Below are positions 50,998 through 62,300 of a stretch of 64,000 nt of DNA, in pieces. Source of the stretch: Luscinia megarhynchos (taxonomy: Eukaryota > Chordata > Aves > Passeriformes > Turdidae); contig CM067572.1 of NCBI GenBank assembly GCA_034336665.1, positions 2,845,786 to 2,909,785 on the forward strand, read 5' to 3'. Positions within the stretch are counted from its first letter, which is position 1; each line of letters begins with the position of its first letter. Under the pieces are notes generated by a model, which saw only the letters and a list, made by a program, of their open reading frames with translations, searched no databases and was not told the DNA's origin. Both the position numbers and the translations under genes were made by a program.

Positions 50998-50998
50998 C

Positions 50999-51076
50999 AG
51001 CCTGGGAGAGTGGCAGATGTGGCACTGGATGACCTTTAATGTCCCCTCTAGCCCAAACCAGTCTGTGCCCCTCTGG
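50999..51076 (+). mobile_element. CR1 3' tip, right half of back-to-back pair
   Basis: This carries AGCCTGGGAGAGTGGCAGAT, GTGGCACTGGATGACCTTTA and ATGTCCCCTCTAGCCCAAAC, then CAGTCTGTGCCCCTCTGG. It is a diverged CR1 3' end in the opposite orientation to 50954-50997. The two can pair with each other over about 27 bp with mismatches. Confidence 0.75.
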
Positions 51077-54000
51077 TTTTGAATTCTGAGCTCTACAGTG
51101 CCCTGCTGTGCTCAGTCACTGAGAATTTTTATCCTTTTTTTAATCAAAACACAAGGTGAGCATTGTGGGGCACACACAGGGAGGAGCAGGACAGACATCT
51201 CAAGCTCTCCCTCTCTCTTAGTATTATTTTATTATTATTATTCACAAACCTCAAGGGCTAGATAAAAATAAAAGACCAATTTAGTTTTCAGGACAATAAA
51301 ATCATGATCATTTCTTTATTGAGCTTTGTGTACCATTTCCCTAAAATGATGGGAGGAGATGCATTTCCAGCAAACCTACACCACCCTCAAAGGTTTAACT
51401 CTTCAATAACTTTTAACTGTGGGAACAGAACCACAGACCTCAAACCAACCAAACACACAAAAGTAATCAACATTTAACTGGGCAGGCAGAGGAGAATCCA
51501 TTCTGTCCATGCTTTTCCCCTGGAAGCACTGGAGCCAGCTGAGTGCCAGCAATATTGCAGCCTCATCCTCTGCAGAAAGCACTGCACACACATGTGCTCC
51601 TGCACAGTGACACATCCCCCAGCACGGAGGAAGAAGAAGAAAAGCAAATCTCACTTACAAAGGAGCCCCAGCTCAGGAGGCAATTTGAGAGATTAGAATG
51701 AGGAAACATGTAATCGACAAGGCTGCTAATTAGAAATGATTTATTGCCTTCCCTTGTTGAGCCTATTATTAAGACAGAATATTTTCCTACTCCTACTGCT
51801 CCTAACATATATAAAACCTCAATTATTTACGTCCTTTGTTCTTTACAAAAGCTGCAGGACAACTGTTTTAGTAACTTCCACTTAAATGGGAATCAAAGCA
51901 CTGCTAGCTGCACTTGCTCACTAAAAATCTTTCATGAAGCCAGCAAGTCCAAGGAATTTGAAAACCTCAACTTTATTCCCCAGTGAAAAGCAATCAACTG
52001 CTCTCTCTGTGTCTGCATTTTCTGTGCTACCAAAGAAAAGTGTTTCCCAAAATGACTGTGCATCTCAGCACACTTTGCCTGCAAAGCTTAATTTTTCCTG
52101 ACACTTGTCCCAGGGTAAATTTTTCAAAAGAGGTTGCCTTAATTTTAAAATTGACTTTTAATGATACTCATATTTCAAAAGGCTGGATTATAAATATACT
52201 GATATTTTGGTGCCACTTGGATAAATTCATGAAAGGACACAGGCCACAGGACTTCTTTAAAAAAAAGAAAAAAAACTCAAAGCCAACCAGAACCAAACAC
52301 CACAATTCCCTGGCTCTATGCATCACTGTCCTTAACTCACCACACAACCAAAGCCCCTTGTGCAAAGACCTCATAACACCCTCATAAATTAAGATTTTTT
52401 TCCCTCAGCTAGCAAAAATAAAAAATAAAAAGGAAAAGCTGGGGGAGAAAATATCACTTCCATTTATTTGGCTGCTCAGTGGTTAGGTTAGTCAGAGGCA
52501 CAGGAATATCTATATCCAATTTCTTACCCAAAAGAGATTTGAGTCTATATCATTGCTTTTTGACAGGTTTTAACCTCTTGATCCCAAGCAGCTGAAGCTT
52601 GTTTTGGTGTAAGAGCAGCTGTCAAAGCTAAGCAATTTTACAAGAAGTGATTAAATGCTCAATAGGTTAAAACCAGAGAGCAGACACAAGCAGAGTTCTC
52701 CAGCATAACTTCCATGATACTTTCATTGGTGGTGACACCAATACTAAAAGCCAGTGCATGAAATATTAAATGCTTACCTGAGAACACACCTCTCCCACAG
52801 CCCCAAGATTTCCTGTGCAATTTCCTCCAGCTTGTGTCAGCACAACCTCACCAATTCCAAGTGAACCCAGCTCAGAGCTATTTTTTCCAGCTGGAGCCCC
52901 CTGACAGCTCCATCAGCACAATAGCAGGTATTTTCCACTTCTGCAGAGTGCAACTTTTCTACTTTCTGAGCAGCAGCCTCACAGCCCTGCCAGCTGCTTG
53001 AAACACAAACTGTGGCATGCAGCACACCCAAGCTGTGCCCAGGACCTGCTGCATAATTGAGGTGTTTGCCTCAAATCAGCTGAACAATAAATGCTGCCTC
53101 TTATTGACTTGCCAGTCCTTTCTGCTTAAATTTCCCTGTGCTCCCAGTTCATTGGACTGCAACAAAAAGATGCTGGTAGGGAAACACTGATACCACTTGT
53201 GAGCACACCTCTTTGTTCAGGAAAAGTGATGTGGATGGAAAGGAATAAATCACCCCTTGGGACCAGATCAGGAGCAGGAAGCTCAAATCTCATCATTTTT
53301 CAATCATGATGCCATTCTAATTTAATAATTACTGCCTTTGCCTACAGGCCCTGGATCACTGGGGTCTTGCATTTTGGGGTAAATGATGTGCAATTCATCC
53401 TCCATGCATCATTATCATACATAACATGTATGTTAAACATCCTCTGGTGGCATTTCTTCCCAAACACCCATCTCATGACCCTGCCAGCTGCTGTGAGGGT
53501 CCCAGACTTGCCCACCTCTCACAAGGAATCCTCTCACCTGTCCCACTCCCAAACATCCCTGCAGCAAGCACAAAAACATCAGGGATGAACCAGTTCCATC
53601 AGAAATGTGTTAGCACCACACCAACTATGGAGTTTCCATTGATTACCAGGGCTGGGAAACCCACTCAGGTGGGAGAAATTCCCTCCATCCTCCCTGGCAT
53701 TTGAGAGTTCCCAAAGAGAGCTGTGGAAATGGGAACTGCACTAAATCTCCTCACCATCTGTATCTCATTGCTGAAATGATCCCAGCAGGATCAAAACCAG
53801 GCAGGAATTTCTGAATTTAAAACCTTCTTATTCCTCACCTGAACACAAATTCTTTCTGTGTCACCTTTTCCACACTGATTTAATGATGCACTCAAGACTT
53901 GGCAAGAAAACATCCAATAATATTTAAATAATGTTTAAACTAGTACCTACTAAAATTAAGAAGTAAACATTTCTGTTTCACTCTACTCTTTAGGCAAATG

Positions 54001-54884
54001 CATATTTTCATAGATAAGCCAATTATTTTAAATTTGCAGCTATAAAAGCATTTTACAAATCATACCTCTGTACCCAGCAATTAATTCCAGGAACTATCTC
54101 TGTGCTCATGCACTACAATTATACCCTAATAAAAGGCAATTATCCCAGTTTCAAGTGTCAGAAGGTTACATTTCTCTTTTTCCACCTAAAATACACTTTG
54201 TTTTTAAATGTAAGGCTCTCAATGGCATTTAAGATGATCTAAACTCATTTCTGGGGTGTCCTGGCCTAATAATTTTGTTCTGCAGCAATGTTGGAATAGG
54301 AACACCTGTATTTTTCTATCCCATGCTGCTGCAGGCATACATTTTTCTAGTTTTTATAAAATACCCTTCTCTGACTTTTATGATTTCACAATGCAGAGGT
54401 GAGAGAGATGCTGGCCTGAATTGTTGATCAGTGTGGGTTAATCAATATGAAAGTTTTAGGTTTATAAAGCACATGGGAAGAACAGGAATCACAAGTGAAC
54501 TTGTGTCTCAAGCCTATAAAACTCTAATTAGGATTTCTCACAATACTTTTAGGAGCTTAAGTGACCAAAAAAATCTAGAATATTTTAATATTACTGGACA
54601 TAGAAATATGAAATATTAGTAATACTTTCTGCAAGCAGTTACCACGTGATACTGGAGATTGAATCTTTACAAAGCCAAAAAAGGACATGATACCAATATC
54701 TGCCTGTGATTTACCTAGCTGTGATCAGTGAGCACAGTGCTGAGAGAGGATGAGGCATTAAAGGGTTGTGTCTGGAATTAATGCACTCATTAGATGAAGT
54801 AACTGGATTTACACAGATTTTCTTGGGAACTTTTATAACTGTGGCAATACCCCATTTTCCAGGTGGGAGCAGCCAGGTTTGGGG

Positions 54885-54924
54885 TCTGGCACCAGAGCAC
54901 AGCTGCTTTCCAAGGAGAACTTTT
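54885..54924 (+). repeat. Direct repeat, copy 1 (40 bp)
   Basis: TCTGGCACCAGAGCACAGCT followed by GCTTTCCAAGGAGAACTTTT recurs about 345 bp downstream with two substitutions and one inserted base. Confidence 0.8.
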
Positions 54925-55230
54925 CCAGGGGGAACCAGCTCCTGTGTGCTGGTTTTGGGAGGGCTGTGCTCAGTGGAGGTGAAATTTCATTTTTCCATGT
55001 GCCAGGGTAGAGAGGGGACCACCAAAACCCAGGTCCAGCTGGGGAGTTTTAAACTCAGCTGCAGTTTTATTTAAATGAACTTCAGAAAGTAAACCTCTTA
55101 AAGGGTAAACCCCCCAATAATGAGTTGTTTTCCATGCACACAGGGAATCACTCCCAGGTCAAAACACAGAAAAAACTTTCCTCAGTCTCAGTGTGTCCTC
55201 TCAGGTCAGAAATCCCCTCTCATTTTAATA

Positions 55231-55271
55231 TCTGGCAGCAGAGCACAGCTGCTTTCCAAGGGGAAACTTTT
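55231..55271 (+). repeat. Direct repeat, copy 2 (41 bp)
   Basis: This is the partner of 54885-54924. A weaker match (TTTGGGA(G/A)GGGCT(G/C)TGC) follows both copies after unequal gaps, which suggests one diverged local duplication. Confidence 0.8.
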
Positions 55272-56650
55272 GGGTTTGGGAAGGGCTCTGCCCATTTCCT
55301 GATGCCTTTACAGGGAGCTGAGTGCATTAACCCATTTTTTACCCCAACCCCATCCTGGATAAAGCCCCTCAGACAATTTCACTTTTATCAGCACACCCTG
55401 TGCTGAGCAATGAAGCAATTTCTGCTGTTTGAGAAGCAGCAGCTCCTGAGTTTCCCAGCAGTGGCAGCTCCCCAAGCCATCACTGCCAAGCTGCTCTTCC
55501 CTGGTGGAGGGTCTGTGGTGGCTCAGCACAGATTCCCCTTTTCCTGACAAATAACTGCTCAAGATCTGGTGCTCTTCCTGCTCATTTTCCTTCTTAGGTG
55601 GCTCGTATTCCCAGTGCTCTAATGTGATTCAGCTTCACAGCCAGGCTGCTTATATTTCTCCAGGAGATTGCAATTATATTTCTAAACTATTCTTTGTGTT
55701 GCTGTGAGAATCAAACAAAAAGGGGGAAAAAAATGTTAACGTTTCAATGAAGGAAATTTCCATAATATGTGGTGGCTGTCACAATCTTGCTGATAGAAAT
55801 AATTACTCCTCCTGATGTAACTACACTAAACCACTGAGAAATGGGGATAAAAACTGTTACCCATCTGTGCAAAGCTCTTTCATACACACATATGAAAGAA
55901 GAGCTAAATACAGAGATTAGAATACTCTGGGATGTGCAGCAGGACACAGATCCCAAGGTGACAGGCACTTCTTACCTCAGGCCCTGGGAGAAGGGAAGAA
56001 TTACCTCTCTTTTTAACAGCTACAAAGGATACTGGTGATTTGGGATAACTCTGTGCTTGGCCTCCACATGATCCATTGGATTATGCATGCAAATCCCCAG
56101 TTTTGGCTGATAAACTGAAACAAAAGCACACTCCACTGGAGCATGAGCTAATGATATTTTCCTGAGTGAGAGAAACCCACATTCTCTGCAGACAGCACAC
56201 ATTGTTTGCAGATAAACCACTGAGAGGCTGCACTGGGGAGCAGGAGGACAAATCAAAAATTAAAGACCATTTCCAGGGGTGCTGGGGCTCTGATCTTACC
56301 CAGCCACCAGGCAGAGACAGCTCCATTTGTTACCAGGTGCATCCCTCTGATCTCTGCAGGATATGACTTGTACAAGCTGGAGAATTCAGCGAGGTTGGGA
56401 GCACCTGGGCACTGCTGGATTTGCTGTCTCAGGCACTTGTAAAGGTTTCAGCAGCAAACCTGCCTGAAAGCAAAGCAAATAAGCAATGAGGCAGCAGCTC
56501 CTACAGAATTCCTGAGCAAAGCTAAATGTGGGAAATGAGTAAAAGTTAACTCAGAAAACATGGCTGAGTCTCTGAGGGCAAGGAGTGCCACACAGACATC
56601 ACTGCATTGCAGAAATGTGAGTAGGGAGATTGTGATTGCTGAGTTGGAGG

Positions 56651-56742
56651 ATCAGAGTGGTTTGGGTTGGAAGGGATATAAAAATCCACTTGTGGCAATC
56701 CCCCTGCCATGGGCAGGGACATTTCCCACTGGGCCAGGCTGC
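56651..56742 (-). mobile_element. CR1 LINE 3' terminal fragment
   Basis: The complement shows CCTGGCCCAGTGGGAAATGT, CCCTGCCCATGGCAGGGGG, then TATCCCTTCCAACCCAAACC and ACTCTGATCC. About 90 bp remain. Confidence 0.88.
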
Positions 56743-57572
56743 AGATCTGTTCTCTTGCTACGACCCAAGCCAAGACCTGGTGTTAAACTACTCTGTAACA
56801 GCACTGCCAAATTAGAAAGTGCACCCAAAGTTAGAAAAATCCCACATTGCCAACTCCACTAAGCTGCAGGCAGTCTGCTGTGGAAACTCCTGCACTGACC
56901 CATCTGAGCAAAATTACCTTCCCTGCCCAGTGACAACCAGAACCCCCAGCAGGCCAAACCCACTGGATATTCCAGCCCTGCCCAGGAGCCACAGAGCCCT
57001 CACACCACACCTGAGCCCCTCCACAGCCACACCAGCACGGACAGTGCTCCAAAAGATGCCTTCACTTTTAGCTTTTGTATTTTCCAGGTTCTGTATCTCA
57101 TTGCTGTGTGACTCTGAACTCCATACAAAGTGTCACAAGTTCTCCTCCCAGCTCAGTCACACAAAGCAATCCTCTTTTTCCATCCCCAGAACCAAGGAAA
57201 ACCAGCCCCAAAAAGTGCAAACAGAGAGAACTGGGGAGAGAATCTGGGAGGGTGGGACTGCAGAACCTGGAGCTGGGATTGGACAGTGAACCCCCAGATG
57301 GAAATGGACCAAAACTTATAAAAGTGTGAAAAATTGTGACTTGGGTCCATCTTGGGTGGACTAAAAATTCACCCCAACTCTGCTCTCACCAGTGGGAATG
57401 GTGCACAACAAAAAGGGAATTTCTCTACCTGCCCTGCAGCCTTTTCCCAGTGATCAGATTCACACATGGAGATTTCTCCATGGACTTCAACCCCATCACA
57501 GTCAGCACACACTCCCCAGGGCAGTGCAGGAGAAAACCATGACTTTATTGACCCTTGGCCACTTTGGGAGGT
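56743..57572. other. Unique non-coding DNA
   Basis: Several overlapping frames (for example 56819-57289, 156 codons) cross this stretch, but none shows a known domain. No transposon recognised. Confidence 0.45.
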
Positions 57573-57880
57573 TGGTTGCATTTTGGCTGTAGGAGCAGGA
57601 GAAAAGGATAATGCAACATAGTTCTTCCTGTAATGGAGAAGTAAAGAGAGCTTTATTTAAATGAACACTGCACTTATATAGAGCTAGTTCGTGCCACACA
57701 GAATGGAAAAGGCTCATTGGGCCAAGAAGGCAACACCTCTTTGAAAACATGCTTTGTGCCAAACAGCACCAGACACTCACACAGCTCTCACACACCCTGC
57801 AGGTGTATAAATTGTTATAATTTCCTGTCCTTGAGCAGCCTGAGAAACCCAAGGCTTCAAGGCTGCTTTTTCCAAAAACA
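57573..57880 (-). mobile_element. Compact LTR-like element, copy B
   Basis: On the minus strand this 308-bp sequence begins TGTTTTTGGAAAAAGC and ends ATGCAACCA. It aligns along its length with 37296-37598 at about 90% identity by eye. It keeps the CCAAT box (ATTGG at 57716-57720), the TATATAAG box (57673-57680) and an intact AATAAA signal (57652-57657). The short distance from TATA to AATAAA implies a very short R region, as in alpharetrovirus-like LTRs. No internal viral genes flank it and no clear target-site duplication was found, so its exact edges are uncertain. A 217-codon minus frame (57502-58155) runs through it but is not a viral protein. Confidence 0.82.
57652..57720 (-). promoter_or_regulatory. 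CCAAT, TATA and AATAAA motifs in LTR copy B
   Basis: In LTR sense order there is CCAAT (57720-57716), TATATAAG (57680-57673) and AATAAA (57657-57652). The order and compact spacing match a retroviral U3-R boundary. Copy A shares the first two motifs but has lost the third. Confidence 0.62.
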
Positions 57881-59200
57881 GGCCATCCCACTGGATTTTC
57901 CCTTCCCAGGGCAGTCTGGGGATGCTGTGGTGCCTCTCCTGAGCAGGAGGCAGCAGCAAAGCTCCAGCTCCACATCTCTGAGCCTCTCAGGCTCCACCTC
58001 AGCCCTGTAGCCTGGAGGATGCTGCCACCAAGAGTTTGGAAGCCATAAGTGGCACGGTGACAGCTGTTGTCAGTGAGGACAATGAAAATTGGCAGGTTTA
58101 GCCGGGTGTGAAGCATGACAAATTGCAGGGAAGCGAAGGGAAGGCAGTGCTTCACTCGATTGAGGAGTCAGATGACATTTGCAGGGAAGCTGGTGGGAAT
58201 TCTCCAGACAGTCTACAAGATGTGCTAAATGTTATTTGCATTAGAACAAATCATAAGGTATCGACTGCAAAATCATTTCCCTTTAATGAAGACTCGGAGG
58301 GAAAAAAATATCAGAGTCAATTAGGAGACTGAAACTACAAATATGTTGTGCTTTACATATCTCTGAAGCATGAAGGAGCCAATAAAGTGCATTTGATAGA
58401 AACGAACAGCAAAATCTCTGCAGCTCGTGGGGCTGAGCATTCCTGAGCTGATGCCATGCTGAGGAGGCTGCCCCTCCTCTCCCCCCATCTACACCACTGG
58501 TGCACTGCCCAAAACCACGTTCTTCTGCATGAAAAGAGGGATCCCACACATCTGTTGTTTCTCACCACTCCAGTGGAATTGTCACTTCATCTCTTCCCAC
58601 AAAACAACCCAACTGCAGTGCACCAGACCCACAGCTGAAACCACGACCTGCATCTGCTCAGCAGCAAGAGGAGGGGTCCTTCTGCTGATGACAGATGTAA
58701 AACCCATTTCACCAAATAGGTTTTGTTTTGCCTGTTGATCACATTTTCCCCTTTCACAATATTTGGCTTCAGCTGCTTTGGAATCTGAGGGTAATTCTGA
58801 TTTTTCATTGCACTGTTGTCAGGCGACAAGGGAGAAAAAAAACACAACAAACATTTTAAAGTGCTACCTGTCAGCCTAAAAGAACTCTACAAACTGATAT
58901 TGAAGAAGGATTAATTTGCCTCCAAAACACTTTCAATAATACTTAAACAGTGCATTTCACAGCTTTAACAGAAACCAGAATACATCTGAATTTCAACTTG
59001 CACTTTAAAAGCAGCACAATCAGTAACAGTGTTGTGCTATTTCTCCATGATTTACTAAAAGGCACTATCTAAAAATTACCTTTTTTTCTTATCAATGTGA
59101 CTGCCATGTAACTTACCTGGAGATAACAGGAGAAACAGCCTGGGCCACCCACACACATCCCTTATCTCTCAAGTTTGAGCTGTTCAGATAAGCCCAGGGG
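57881..59200. other. Unique DNA with candidate regulatory block
   Basis: No exon could be supported. The 58040-58400 part stands out for a local cluster of CpG sites and transcription-factor-like motifs, and is listed separately. Confidence 0.5.
58040..58400. other. Candidate conserved non-coding element
   Basis: In a CpG-poor window this block has six CpGs within 58051-58300. It also has the imperfect palindrome TGACAGCTGTTGTCA (58058-58072), with an E-box CAGCTG and TGACAG TALE-homeodomain-like arms, and an ATTTGCAT octamer near 58235. A 74-codon frame (58108-58332) is open but has no domain. The texture suggests a developmental enhancer. This is inference only. Confidence 0.3.
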
Positions 59201-59313
59201 GTGACAAGATATTCCAGAAGTGTCTGGATGCAATGCTGTGCCTGTGCCTGAGCAGGGAGGGACCAGAGGAGCCTTGGTCCCTTCCAGGCTGACCCCTCCT
59301 GTGACTCTGTGAC
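59201..59313 (+). mobile_element. CR1 LINE 3' fragment, different subfamily
   Basis: It reads GTGACAAGATATTCCAGAAG, TGTCTGGATGCAATGCTGTG, CCTGAGCAGGGAGGGACC and CCTTGGTCCCTTCCAGGCTG, then ACCCCTCCTGTGACTCTGTGAC. This matches the CR1 branch whose 3' end carries 'gtctggacacaatcctgtgc' and 'ttgagcagggaggttggacc'. It differs from the other copies here and is probably older. Confidence 0.85.
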
Positions 59314-62300
59314 AACTCTGCTGCATTCTGTCCCGTTCCTCAGCCCCTCCACGGCAAGAAGTGACAATTGCAGCACACAAAGTGACATTTTTAATTAGAT
59401 ACCACACTCTTCTGAGCCAAGCAACTGACCCAGAACACCTCAGTGACAAGCAAGGCATTTTATTGTAACATGAAACCAGGTGAAAAACATGACTCTTAAT
59501 TCAAGTGCCCATTTTTTTTCCTATTATGTAATTTTTAATACACTTAGCTCTGAGGGATGGAGGGCACACAAAGGAAAAAAAACAGATTGGGAAGGTTTTT
59601 TTTCCTTCTCCTTCATATTTTCTAATAAAATAATTTAAATTTACTAAAGACCAATTCCAGCACTTCTTTCCTCACAGATTTCCCACCATCCAGTTGAGTC
59701 ACAGCACCCTCATCCTGCTGAACAGGAGGTTTTATTCCAATATTTCAGATCAGGGAGTTTGAGCTGCTTTATAAAACCCCCAAATCCTTCCACATTCCTG
59801 TGGTAGAGCAGAAGAAAATAATAACAGAGGCCACTGGATTGAAGCAGAATCAAACCAACCCTGGTGAGAGCTGGGTGCCAGGGAAGGTGGTGAAGAACCC
59901 TGAGCATCCCTTCTCCACCACCCCTGGCCACACAGAAAATTCCAGACCTCACTCCAGAGGGGCTGGATCCAAACCAGGGAGGAAGAAATAAAAAAAAACC
60001 ACCTTGGAATCAAGACTATAAATGTTATCTATATATTGTAATTCTCTATTTTTGAATCTCACTTAAAGCAGAAGCTCAGCACAAGCAAACTCAGGTGGTT
60101 TTATATCCAGTGTAACTGCTGGGAGGAATTGTCTCAGGCTGGACAGAAGCAGGACATGGGAAAATCATTGGGAAAAACCCTTTCTTAGAAGTTTTCAACA
60201 ACCTAACAGAGTTTCAAAACGTGATGTGGACACTAATTATACATTAGAAACGCTGGAGAAGAGATTGTTTATGAAAGCAACCCACACAACAGACTGTGTT
60301 TGCAGCAAAAAAAAATAAAAAATAAAAATAAATCATAAATGTTTGACAAATTTTCATCCAGCTTTCTACTCCTCACACACAAATACTGCTGTTCCCCCCA
60401 GAGATTTAGGCCTCTGCAAGCTCTGCTGCACATGAGGGGGAAAAAAATAGAGCAAGACAGTCAATATTTTTGATAAAAGACAGTTAAAAGGGAAATCTGA
60501 AATCCCTAATGTTGTCCTCCATGTCAAAAAGAAATACTTTTATCTTCCTAGAAAGATTACAACAACAAAAAGGAAATATTCTAAGTCCTGATTTCTCAGG
60601 ACTTTCAAAGATAAGGTGGTGAAAAATAAACTTTTGGTAAGATGTAGGTGAAAGGTTTTTGCTGTGTGTCTGAATTCACCTGCAGCTCAGCTAAAAAACA
60701 AGAGTTTCAATTAATTATTTGTTTCTTATCGAGATAAGAATGAGCTGCACTCTGCCTGGGTTACTAAAATCTGGGTAAAAATATTTCCTAAGGATTTCAC
60801 TTCCCCAGTTTTGCCTCTTCCTTAAACCACCAAATTTCCAGGCAAAGCAATGGAAACCAGGGTAACTTGAGACAAAAAAATGGAGTTTAAACCAAGCAGG
60901 TGGCTGTGAAAGAACAATTAAACAATTGCACTTTCCCATGGAATAAAAGCACAACAGAGATTTCAGGCTTCTCAATTCAAACGTGGATCAGGGTTTTCTT
61001 GAGAAAAACTGGACTTCTTAAAAACAGAATACTCAATAAAATACACAAAATCTGCTGTAAATCTGAGGGGGCAAAATCCACAGAGTTTGAAACAATTTTG
61101 ATATTCACTTTCAAGAATTTTAATTGATGGAATCAAGGCTGAAAAATGATGGAATTGAAGGCAAACTTCAATTTTACAGGCTCGGTGTGTTGCAATTTCT
61201 TCTGAAGTTTTCAAGACCAGAACTTCAATTTCTTTTTAACTAAAAACAATCTCATCTGTCAACTGCACAAAATATTTTTTCAAGATGGTTGACTGGAGAA
61301 ACAAATCAGAATAAAGTGGCTGTCATCACTAAATCAGCTTTGACAGGGCAGCACATATCACCAATTTTCATGGGAAATACCTGTTAAATTCCCTTCCCTC
61401 AGGATCTGTTTTTCCTCACAGAAGAAAAGTGGCCAAGGTAAGAGAAGTAATTGATGTATTACCCATGATTATCTTTCATTATTTTCATCCTTGCTTAACA
61501 TGCCTCTCCTTGCTGCTGCTCAGAGTGATTCAAACCACACACAAATCATCTCTGCCTTCCCCCAGACACCCATCCTGATAAAAACAGGATTTTCCAGCAG
61601 CAGAATATCAGGCAGAAAAATCTCAACAACCATCAACCACCTGAAGCATGGTAGCTCTGCAAATAAGATGTTTAACAGCAAGGTTTCTGCTGTTTTGCAC
61701 CATCCTGAAATAAATGTAAAATATATTTATTGATTCTGCAGTCAAAGTCGCTGTTCCAGCAGAGGATGCTCAAAGGAAAATGGATTAACAAAGGAAAATA
61801 CAGCAGATATTTATATTTACTTACATTTCTGAAAGTCAGCACTACAGACAGGGGATACTGCTGGTTGGCTTTTAATTGCACCTTATTAAAAATGTTACCA
61901 CTGACATAAATGCCCCTGAGAATGAAGTTATTTAACACACAGCAGCACAGCTCTGCTGTGGTCTGGTGGCACTGCAAATGTCAACAGTTCTAGAGAGAAA
62001 GGCTCCAGCACAGCTGAAAACACAAGCCTAAACCCCAAAAAGAACCTGCCCTTTCATCACTTCAGAGTCTATCAGCTTACAGACCATAATTCAATTTTTT
62101 TCTTAAAAATATCTCCAAGCTGTTCTGCTTTTAGCATCTGTAAATATCACTGTGGCACATCAGAAAACTTCAATTAATAGGAAAAAAAAAAGTTTTAATA
62201 TCTCCTCTATGTATTAACAGCAAATATGAACTTTCTGTTTAGAGAAGTCTTAGTTTAGGTGAAGGAAAAGAAAAACAGCTCAATAACTCCCAAACAACAT

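Larger units (their letters stand above)
51077..56650. other. Unique non-coding DNA
   Basis: No exon or known transposon recognised. It includes a dispersed 40-bp direct duplication (54885-54924 and 55231-55271) and short TTA runs near 51218-51241. Frames at 51983-52387 and elsewhere have no domain. Confidence 0.5.

Noticed and set aside
37296..57880. The two compact LTRs as ends of one 20-kb provirus
   Set aside because: They are in opposite orientation, and copy A sits inside a CR1 element that resumes right after it. No retroviral coding sequence lies between them.
57502..58155. 217-codon minus-strand frame, the longest in the window
   Set aside because: It crosses LTR copy B and unrelated flanking DNA. 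The translation has no retroviral or other domain, and nothing suggests it is expressed.
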